Origin: CAZUCE01 sp964619265
GTDB taxonomy: Bacteria; Planctomycetota; UBA1135; GCA-002686595
Length of the DNA stretch: 64,000 bases
Direction: 5' to 3'
NCBI GenBank assembly: GCA_964619265.1
Contig: CAZUCE010000011.1
Location: 55,519 to 119,518, forward strand
In this document: positions 57,517 to 64,000 of the stretch, in pieces
Layout: the number at the start of each line of letters is the position of its first letter
Position numbering within the stretch: position 1 is the stretch's first letter
Notes under the pieces: model-generated
The model's database searches: none
Told to the model about the DNA's origin: nothing
What the model saw: only the letters and a program-made list of their open reading frames with translations
Position numbers and translations under genes: made by a program

Positions 57517-59589
57517 TCAGAGGATGTTCAGCAGCCCGAGACCGTTTTGCGTGTTGAGGGTCGTCGTGGACGAACGATAGTTCACGTCGACAGCGATCTT
57601 GGAGTTCCACGGAAGTGTCTCCTTGTCGGTGACGATGCCGAGGGCAACCGCAGCGAACGCACGACCCGTGTCCGGGATCTGGTCGTCCTTCAGCATCTCG
57701 ATCAGCGGATCGATCGAGTCGCCGTCGCCGATGAACCCGAGCGCCGACGCAATCGCCGCCTGGGTCGAAATCGTCTCGGCTTCAGCCAGCATATCGATCA
57801 GGCCGCCGGCGGCATCCTTGTCGCCAAGCAGACCAAGCGCGATCGCCGCTTGCTTGAGGCGGTCGGGAATGTACTCCGATTCAGCGACCAACTCCTGGAT
57901 CGGCTTCTTGGCCGCGGAATCATTCACCAAGCCGAGGGCCAGGGCCACGTAGCCCTGGGCGATCGGCTCGGAAATCTTCTCGAGGCGATCGAGCATGGCT
58001 TCCTTGGCAGCCGTGTGACGAAGCATTCCGAGGCCCATGGCGTACGCGCCGACTTGGTCGGCCGACTTGGACTTCTGGAAGGCGGTCAGCAGGGAGTTTT
58101 TCATTTCGACCGGAGCGCTTTGGTTCTGCTCAGCGAGCTGGAAGCCATAGACGCCCATGGCTAGAGCGGCCCAGTGATCCTCACCGTTGGTGCCCTTCAG
58201 GCGATCCAGGAGGAACTTCTCGACGTCGCCGCGGCCGCCCCAGGGGTCGTCCGCGTTGTCGCCCTTGCGCGCGCCGGTCTTGGCCAGCGCGATCAGGCCG
58301 AACTTACGAGTCTGGTTCTCCTGGTTCTTGATTTCCTTGGTCAGCGCTTCGCGGATCTTGGAGTCAATGTCGTCTTCGTCGCAGTCCCCGACCAGCCCGA
58401 GAGCAAAGGCCGCGCTTTGGCGAAGTTCAATCGAGGTGTCCTTGCCCTTGCGCTTGTCCAGGGGACGCAAGAGCGCTTCGGCTACCTGGGTCTTCATCGA
58501 GACCGAGCCAGCGTCCACCGTCAGGCGCCCGAGGGCCACCGGGATGTGCGCCTGGATGAAGCGATTGAGCTGGGAGTCGTCCATCTGCTCTAGCAGCCAG
58601 GCCACCTGAGCTTCGCGGGAATCCCACGCGTTGTACTCAGCGTCCTCGTCGAGAGCGGCGCCGGCCACCGGTAGGGGAGTGAGGCCGATCGAAGTGATCA
58701 GGGCCACGCCCACGTCGGGCAACGCAAGGCGGTTGGCCTCTTCCAAAGCCTCGGCGGCGATCTGAACGATCCGGCGACGAACGGCTTCGTCTTCGACGGC
58801 CGCGCCCATCAGGCCCAGACCGTAGCCGGAGAAGGAGCGGGTCCGCAGGTCGACTTCCGAGGACCCGACGATCTTCTGCCCCGCTTCGTTGTCGAGCACC
58901 AAAGCCTCGAGGGTGTCCAGCGAAGAAGGGTTGGCCAGGATTCCGAGCGCGAGCGCTGCCGTCTCCTGAATCTCCTGGTTGCTGTCCGCGATGAACGGAC
59001 GAATGATTTCCTCGAACTCGGACGGACCCGACTCGGGCACGGTGTCACCGATCTTGGCGAGCGCGATGAGGCAGCCGGTCACGATGTCGTTGTTCGACTC
59101 GCTCTCCAGCATTTCTTTGATGGCCGCCGCGGCCCTCGCGATCTGCTGATTGTTCGGACGGAACGTGGTCTTCACATCTTCGTTGGAGCCGCGCCCGAGG
59201 AACTGCTCGCCATCACCGGATACCTCGCGGCCGTCGTAGATGGCCGCCTTCAGGTTGAGGAACGGATCCTTGTTGAACTCCCACCAGAAGGTCCACAGTT
59301 CGAGGTCGACGGGCGGCCCGCCGCCGGTCGTGGTGGGGGTGTTGCCGCCGGAGCCGCCGGTCGGTCCGGTCGGAGTGCCGGTCGCGGGGCCACCGGGAGG
59401 GGTGGAACCGGGAGCTCCGGGGGCGCCGCCAGTGGCGCCGCCGCCGCCGCCGCCGCCACCGGCGCCGGGGGGAACGGTATCACCGGGACCGCGGTAGGTG
59501 CCGCCGTGGGCACCGAGATCACCGACCCAAAGGCTGCCGGCCGCGACGATCGCGGCGGAGGCCAGGGCCGACTTCGTAAGATTCTTCAT
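57517..59589 (-). CDS. Secreted HEAT-repeat protein with Gly-rich arm (paralogue 2)
   Basis: The 690-residue protein starts MKNLTKSALASAAIVAAGS, a signal peptide cleaved near residue 27. Then GGTYRGPGDTVPPGAG leads into a Gly/Pro/Thr arm (residues about 30-95), followed by LELWTFWWEFNKDPFLNLKAA. At least ten HEAT-like repeats span residues 125-640, recognisable by IQETAALALGILANPSSLDTL, AAFALGLVGD and AAIALGLLGDKDAAGGLIDML (in part). The C-terminus is LPWNSKIAVDVNY…TTLNTQNGLGLLNIL. Compared with paralogue 1 the order signal, GPGDT arm, W-x-F-W-x-x-N-K, HEAT array, PW…GLL tail is shared. A surface or periplasmic scaffold is inferred. Confidence 0.86.
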   Translation of the reverse strand: MKNLTKSALASAAIVAAGSLWVGDLGAHGGTYRGPGDTVPPGAGGGGGGGGATGGAPGAPGSTPPGGPATGTPTGPTGGSGGNTPTTTGGGPPVDLELWTFWWEFNKDPFLNLKAAIYDGREVSGDGEQFLGRGSNEDVKTTFRPNNQQIARAAAAIKEMLESESNNDIVTGCLIALAKIGDTVPESGPSEFEEIIRPFIADSNQEIQETAALALGILANPSSLDTLEALVLDNEAGQKIVGSSEVDLRTRSFSGYGLGLMGAAVEDEAVRRRIVQIAAEALEEANRLALPDVGVALITSIGLTPLPVAGAALDEDAEYNAWDSREAQVAWLLEQMDDSQLNRFIQAHIPVALGRLTVDAGSVSMKTQVAEALLRPLDKRKGKDTSIELRQSAAFALGLVGDCDEDDIDSKIREALTKEIKNQENQTRKFGLIALAKTGARKGDNADDPWGGRGDVEKFLLDRLKGTNGEDHWAALAMGVYGFQLAEQNQSAPVEMKNSLLTAFQKSKSADQVGAYAMGLGMLRHTAAKEAMLDRLEKISEPIAQGYVALALGLVNDSAAKKPIQELVAESEYIPDRLKQAAIALGLLGDKDAAGGLIDMLAEAETISTQAAIASALGFIGDGDSIDPLIEMLKDDQIPDTGRAFAAVALGIVTDKETLPWNSKIAVDVNYRSSTTTLNTQNGLGLLNIL
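59445..59468 (-). repeat. GGC trinucleotide run encoding poly-glycine
   Basis: A run of about seven GGC codons on the minus strand encodes the poly-Gly block of HEAT paralogue 2. Slippage here would alter the length of the Gly-rich arm by whole residues. Confidence 0.7.
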
Positions 59590-60505
59590 GGCTTCGTTCG
59601 AAGGTCTTGGTTGCGCAAGGTCATCCGCAAAGGCGGATGGGTGCGTGAATGGGGATCCGGCAGTGACGAGAAATCAGGCTCGGGGAAAGCCGTTCCGGGA
59701 GACCGGCGGGCGCCGTTGCTAGAGCCGCAGTTTAGGACTCGCCCCGCCAGCTCGAAAGGCTGGCGAGGGCTGACGCCCGAGTTCGGCTCTTCGCAGCGAA
59801 CCGCGGGTAGGCCCGGGGGGAGGCTGTGTCGAGAAAGCCCGGCCCCTCCCAAACCAACTCGAACGAGCTGCTGAGGGGGGGGGTTGGACGGAAGATCTAT
59901 GGCAACCACCGTGCCAACCGGATCAAGAAGCTCCGTTTTCGCCAGCCTCGGGGCTTCGTCTCGCAAATCGCGTCACGGCGGCCTTCAAGCGGAACTCCTT
60001 TCGACCTCGAAAGGCGCTCAAAGGCCCCTTAGGAGGTTTTACGGCTTGCTCGAGACACATCCGGAACACACCTGGACCGTTGCATGTGGACGCTGCCGAA
60101 ACCCCGCTCGAGCCGGCGTTCCGCTAGCGCCACACACATGCCCCCGGTGGGAAGGTCCCTTCTGATCCGCTTTTTGCGCAGCCCGCCCAGCTCCGGATTT
60201 TTGCCCCCCCCAAAAGCCGTGCGCCAGCCCGATCCACAGGCGCCAGGGTTTCGGTCTAGAAACCGGATTCGACCTACCGGAAAGAACCCAGAGCAAAGGG
60301 CCAAGCTACCCCGGGCCCGGCTGAGCCCACGGTACTTCCGAGCGGGGGCGCAAGGGCTCTAACGCGGGACGCCCCCAAACCCTCTCCCGGCGCCCAGCGA
60401 GGCCCGGCCCCAGCCGAGCCCCTCCCACGCAGCCGAGCTTTCAGCCGAGCCTCCAGCAGAAGCACCGGGCCCCGCGAGCCGTTCCCTTGGGCCTTGGAAA
60501 ACTCG
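59590..60505. other. Long apparently non-coding region (916 bases)
   Basis: This is the longest gap of the window, between the sdhB stop and the start of HEAT paralogue 2 (both minus strand). It should hold the end of the sdh transcript and the HEAT promoter. Short frames exist on both strands, but none has a recognisable domain or signal. It contains a G9 run at about 59875-59883 and a short hairpin at 60247-60264 (GGTTTC/GAAACC stem). A structured RNA is possible but I could not identify one. Confidence 0.5.
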
Positions 60506-61285
60506 TCAGCCGCGGAGATTGGCTCCGAGGTAGTCCCGGTTCAGCTGGGCGATGTGCTGAACGCCAATCGCCTTCGGGCAAGCCTTGGAGCACTCGTAAT
60601 GATTGGTGCAATTGCCAAAGCCCTCTTCGTCCATGGCTCGCACCATGGCTACGACCCGCGAGGTCCGCTCGGCCTGCCCTTGGGGCAGGTGAGCCAGGTG
60701 CGAGACCTTCGCTCCAACGAACAGCATGGCCGAAGAATTCGGGCAGGCGGCGACGCAGGCGCCACAACCGATGCAGGCCGCAGCATCGAAGGCTTCTTCC
60801 GCCGCATCCGTGGCAATCGGAGTCGAGTTGGCGTCGGGCGCCGATCCGGTGTTCACCGAGATGTAGCCGCCGGACTGGATCACCCGGTCGAACGCCGAGC
60901 GATCGACGATTAGGTCCTTGACGACGGGGAAGGCCTTCGCGCGCCAGGGCTCGATCCACAGGGTCTCGCCGGACCGGAAGCGGCGCATGTGCAGCTGACA
61001 GGCAGCGGTCTCTTCGTCGGGTCCGTGGGCTTGGCCGTTTACGACCAAACCACAACTGCCGCAAATCCCTTCGCGACAGTCGTGATCGAACACAACCGGC
61101 TCCTTGCCATCGTGGACCAGACGTTCGTTCAGGACATCCAGCATCTCGAGGAACGACATGTGTGTGGACACGTCATCCATCTGGTAGGTCTCGAACTCGC
61201 CCGGCGCGCCGCGCGCGGTCTGGCGCCAGATCTTCAGGGTAAGGCTGATATGGTCCGAAGCCCCGTTTTGGGTCGAAGCGGTCAC
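60506..61285 (-). CDS. sdhB: Succinate dehydrogenase / fumarate reductase iron-sulfur subunit
   Basis: The 259-residue protein carries electrons between the flavoprotein and the membrane quinone site. Cluster ligands: 2Fe-2S in CREGICGSCG plus a later Cys (AACQLHM), 4Fe-4S in CIGCGACVAACPNSS, and the third cluster in CTNHYECSKACP. It has the form found in three-subunit (type B, SdhCAB) enzymes. The ATG overlaps the sdhA stop by 4 bases. Confidence 0.96.
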   Translation of the reverse strand: MTASTQNGASDHISLTLKIWRQTARGAPGEFETYQMDDVSTHMSFLEMLDVLNERLVHDGKEPVVFDHDCREGICGSCGLVVNGQAHGPDEETAACQLHMRRFRSGETLWIEPWRAKAFPVVKDLIVDRSAFDRVIQSGGYISVNTGSAPDANSTPIATDAAEEAFDAAACIGCGACVAACPNSSAMLFVGAKVSHLAHLPQGQAERTSRVVAMVRAMDEEGFGNCTNHYECSKACPKAIGVQHIAQLNRDYLGANLRG

Positions 61286-63210
61286 TTGTAGCTCCTTTGG
61301 GTCAGCTTGACGTATTCGAAGTCGAGCGCCTCGGTGTGGCGTTCGGCGCGACTCACGTCGCCGGTGTATTCGAAAGCCGCCACGTGCGAGAACTTCTCGT
61401 CGTCGCGCTTGGCTTCGCCTTCGGGGGTTTGATGCTCCTCGCGGAAGTGCCCACCACAGGACTCTTCGCGAACCGAAGCGTCCTCGACCATCAGTTCAGC
61501 AAACTCGAGGAAGTCGGCCACGCGGCCAGCCTTCTCCAGCTCGGTGTTGAGGTCGCGAGCTCCGCCCGGCACGGAAACCTCGTTCCAGAAGTCCTCACGG
61601 AGCTCCTGAATCTTGGTTTTGGCTTCGGCCAGACCCTGCTTGGTTCGGGACATGCCGCAGCGGTCCCACATGATCAGCCCGAGCTCGCGGTGAATGGCAT
61701 CCGCCGGCTTGGACCCGCCGACCGCCATGATCTTGTCCAAGCGCCCGCGCGCGCTGGCCTCGGCCTCGGCGAACGCTTCGTGATCGGTGGTTACCGGTTG
61801 AAGCGTACGACCGGCCAGGTGTCCGGCAATCGTCGCAGGGATCACGAAATAGCCGTCCGCGAGGCCCTGCATCAGGGCACTGGCGCCGAGCCGGTTCGAA
61901 CCGTGGTCTGAGAAGTTGGCCTCCCCGAGGGCGAACAAGCCGGGAACCGTGGTCTCCAGGTTGTAGTCCACCCACAGGCCGCCCATCGTGTAGTGGACCG
62001 CAGGGAAGATGCGCATGGGCGAGGAGTACGGGTCCTCTCCTGTGATGCGGTTGTACATCTGGAACAGGTTCCCGTACTTCTTGGAAATCGCCTCGCGGCC
62101 ATCGCGCTCGATCGAGCTGGCGAAATCCAAGTAGACAGCCATCCCGCTCGAACCGACACCGTAGCCCGCGTCACAGCGTTCTTTCGCGGCCCGAGAGGCC
62201 ACGTCCCGCGGGACCAGGTTGCCGAAGCTCGGGTAGCGGCGCTCCAAGTAGTAGTCGCGTTCCTCCATCGGGATCTGACCGGGAGCACGCTTGTCGTCGT
62301 CCTTCTTGGGAACCCAAACGCGACCGTCGTTGCGAAGACTCTCGCTCATCAATGTGAGCTTCGACTGATACGACCCCGAAACCGGGATGCAGGTCGGGTG
62401 GATCTGCGTAAAGCACGGGTTGGCGAAGAACGCCCCGCGCTTGTGCGCGCGCCAGGCAGCCGTGACGTTCGATTTCTTGGCGTTCGTCGACAAGAAGAAG
62501 ACGTTGCCGTAGCCGCCCGTGCAAAGCAGAACCGCTTCGCCCGCGTAGCGCTCGAGCGCACCGGAGCGCAGGTCGCGCGCCACGATGCCCCGGGCAACGC
62601 CGTCGACCAGGGCAACATCGACGAGTTCGCGCTCAGTGACCAAATTGATCTTGCCGCGCTGAACCTGACGCATCATCGCCTGGTAGGCGCCGAGCAGCAG
62701 TTGCTGGCCGGTTTGACCGCGCGCATAAAACGTCCGACTGACCTGTGCGCCCCCGAAGGAACGGTTGGCTAGAGTCCCGCCGTACTCGCGAGCGAAGGGC
62801 ACGCCCTGGGCTGCGCACTGGTCGATGATCTCGGTCGAGATCTGCGACAAGCGGTAGACGTTGGACTCGCGCGAGCGGAAGTCACCGCCCTTCACCGTGT
62901 CGTAGAACAGGCGATAAACGCTGTCGCCATCGTTCTGATAGTTCTTCGCAGCGTTGATTCCGCCCTGGGCCGCGATCGAGTGCGCGCGACGCGGCGAACC
63001 GTGAATACACAGCGTCGTGACGTCGTAGCCCATCTCGGCCAGGCTGGCCGAAGCCGAAGCCCCGGCCAAACCGGTTCCGACCACGAGGATGCGGAACTTC
63101 GGTCGGTTGTTCGGAGCGACCAGTTTGAGGTCGAACTTGTGGTTGTCCCAACGATCGGCGATATCGCCGCTGGGGACCTTCGCGTCGAGGCGGGAGGCGT
63201 TGGCCGGCAC
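61282..63210 (-). CDS. sdhA: Succinate dehydrogenase / fumarate reductase flavoprotein subunit
   Basis: The 642-residue FAD protein oxidises succinate to fumarate (or the reverse) on the cytosolic face. FAD-binding ILVVGTGLAGASAS lies near residue 41. The probable covalent-FAD histidine is in RRAHSIAAQGGINAA, and the active-site region is HPTCIPVSG. HYTMGGLWVDYN and GEANFSDHGSNRLGASALMQGL (in parts) are characteristic. The long NNRP N-terminus and sequence style fit the B-type enzyme of Bacillus/epsilonproteobacteria and Bacteroidetes. It lies 34 bases after sdhC. Confidence 0.96.
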   Translation of the reverse strand: MPANASRLDAKVPSGDIADRWDNHKFDLKLVAPNNRPKFRILVVGTGLAGASASASLAEMGYDVTTLCIHGSPRRAHSIAAQGGINAAKNYQNDGDSVYRLFYDTVKGGDFRSRESNVYRLSQISTEIIDQCAAQGVPFAREYGGTLANRSFGGAQVSRTFYARGQTGQQLLLGAYQAMMRQVQRGKINLVTERELVDVALVDGVARGIVARDLRSGALERYAGEAVLLCTGGYGNVFFLSTNAKKSNVTAAWRAHKRGAFFANPCFTQIHPTCIPVSGSYQSKLTLMSESLRNDGRVWVPKKDDDKRAPGQIPMEERDYYLERRYPSFGNLVPRDVASRAAKERCDAGYGVGSSGMAVYLDFASSIERDGREAISKKYGNLFQMYNRITGEDPYSSPMRIFPAVHYTMGGLWVDYNLETTVPGLFALGEANFSDHGSNRLGASALMQGLADGYFVIPATIAGHLAGRTLQPVTTDHEAFAEAEASARGRLDKIMAVGGSKPADAIHRELGLIMWDRCGMSRTKQGLAEAKTKIQELREDFWNEVSVPGGARDLNTELEKAGRVADFLEFAELMVEDASVREESCGGHFREEHQTPEGEAKRDDEKFSHVAAFEYTGDVSRAERHTEALDFEYVKLTQRSYK

Positions 63211-63244
63211 GTTCAGAGAAGTTCGGTGAGGGTGAAATGGAGCG

Positions 63245-63997
63245 CTACTGAAGCAGCGCGAACAACGGCAGCGAAGCGAAACCGAGACCGATCAGGACGG
63301 CAATCGCCACCCCGGCAGGACGCAGCATCGGAGTGAACTTGGGGTGGTTTGCGCCCAGGGTTTGGAACGCGCTTTGAATCCCGTGCGAAAGGTGCACCGT
63401 CAGCGCACCCACGCCGACCAGATAGATGATCGCGATCAGCGGCGAGGCCATCTCTTCAAGCACCACCCCGGCGGCCTTCGCGTACTGCGACTCGCCGCCT
63501 GGCCCGTGCACGAACAAGCCCTTGAAGGCTCCGTCCAAACGGAAGTTCAGGATGTGAACAATCAAGAAGAACAACACGATGGCACCGGTGATCGGCATGG
63601 AGGCCGATGCGAAGGTCTTGCCGCCGTGGCCGGAAGACACCGCGTACTTGGATCCACCCACCGATCCACCCGAGCTCGCCCGCGCGCGGCGGTTCTCGAG
63701 GATCGTTCGAACGGCGAATCCGATGTGCAGACCGAACAGGCCGATCAATCCAGCTTCGGCCACGTAGAGCAGCGGCCCGAGGTTGTGGAGCTTTTGAGCG
63801 TAGGCGCCGAACGCCTCGCCTTCGGGTCCCTCGAGCAGCAACAGGTTGCCCGCAAGGTGCATCGCGAGGAAGCCAACCAGCAAGAGGCCGGTCAGGGCCA
63901 TCGTGACTTTCTTGCCGATCGAGGAGTCGAAGAACCGACCAATCCAGGAGAGCATGGCTGCGCGGTGGGGGGCTTGGGAGGTGTCCGAGGGGCTCAT
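63245..63997 (-). CDS. sdhC: Succinate dehydrogenase / fumarate reductase cytochrome b subunit
   Basis: The 250-residue membrane subunit of a single-anchor (type B) SdhCAB enzyme should bind two haems b and menaquinone. Five hydrophobic helices are visible, including VTMALTGLLLVGFLAMHLAG, LIGLFGLHIGFAV, TGAIVLFFLIVHILNF, IAIIYLVGVGALTVHLSHG and VAIAVLIGLGFASLPLFALL. Candidate haem ligands are the His in AMHLAGN, LHIGF, IVHIL and LSHGI. ATG 63997 is only 3 bases from the window end. A second Met 15 residues in (MLSWIGRFF) is also a plausible start. It is the first gene of sdhCAB. Confidence 0.94.
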   Translation of the reverse strand: MSPSDTSQAPHRAAMLSWIGRFFDSSIGKKVTMALTGLLLVGFLAMHLAGNLLLLEGPEGEAFGAYAQKLHNLGPLLYVAEAGLIGLFGLHIGFAVRTILENRRARASSGGSVGGSKYAVSSGHGGKTFASASMPITGAIVLFFLIVHILNFRLDGAFKGLFVHGPGGESQYAKAAGVVLEEMASPLIAIIYLVGVGALTVHLSHGIQSAFQTLGANHPKFTPMLRPAGVAIAVLIGLGFASLPLFALLQ

Positions 63998-64000
63998 GGG

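Noticed and set aside
60265..60273. GGATTCGAC, a core word of tmRNA 5' ends
   Set aside because: The surrounding bases do not form the tmRNA acceptor stem, no CCA end or tag frame was found, and a 9-base match is weak.
59881..60304. Short frames in the long gap next to sdhB (up to 93 codons)
   Set aside because: No domain, signal sequence or ribosome site; composition is Arg/Pro/Ser-rich as expected from non-coding GC-rich DNA.
61993..62772. Plus-strand frame (259 codons) opposite sdhA
   Set aside because: sdhA is certain from FAD and active-site motifs; the opposite frame lacks any domain.

Overview
This window is GC-rich, densely coded DNA from a Gram-negative-type bacterium, most likely a planctomycete. 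The evidence is the combination of an adjacent DUF1800/DUF1501 pair, a DUF1573-type lipoprotein beside a sulfatase-superfamily lipoprotein, secreted HEAT-repeat proteins, a histone-H1-like protein and a tandem-duplicated UvrA. LpxH, a TolC-type channel and an RseP-type protease imply an outer membrane and envelope stress signalling. I see no rRNA, tRNA, CRISPR array, insertion sequence or phage gene. Overlapping stop/start codons (ATGA, GTGA, TTGA, TGATG) are very common, and most genes lack a good Shine-Dalgarno sequence.

Layout: 1-6.1 kb carries the end of a sigma-54 activator, an LpxH-Cmk fused reading frame, plsC, rpsA (S1) and a lipoprotein. 6.1-9.0 kb (minus) holds a DUF1573-like lipoprotein and a sulfatase-superfamily lipoprotein. 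9.3-12.2 kb has a small membrane-anchored protein, glyA and a CobW-type GTPase. 12.2-15.0 kb (minus) has purC, mtnA and an H1-like protein. 15.2-18.3 kb is the DUF1800/DUF1501 pair, followed by galE and an MBL-fold hydrolase. 20.3-24.8 kb encodes an M28 peptidase, a PBP4-type carboxypeptidase and an inositol-monophosphatase-family enzyme.

The most notable locus is 24.97-38.85 kb. It is a tightly packed run of eight genes: a 2064-residue double-length UvrA, an XPB/Rad25-type helicase, its helicase-associated partner protein, thiE, thiL, tsaE, an ECF sigma factor and a membrane protein that is probably its anti-sigma factor. It places the bacterial damage-recognition ATPase next to the helicase that in eukaryotes opens DNA during nucleotide excision repair.

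39.0-42.5 kb has a TolC-family channel coupled to a HEAT-like lipoprotein. Then follow a small secreted protein (minus), the CCA-adding enzyme, and dxr-rseP-ubiA (minus; RseP appears to have four PDZ domains). 49.0-54.6 kb has purM, a TPR-like exported protein, a predicted inactive alpha/beta-hydrolase, a membrane-fused spermidine-synthase-like protein and another small repeat protein. 54.7-59.6 kb (minus) holds two paralogous secreted HEAT-repeat proteins sharing a multi-part architecture. 60.5-64 kb (minus) is sdhCAB, the three-subunit succinate dehydrogenase/fumarate reductase.
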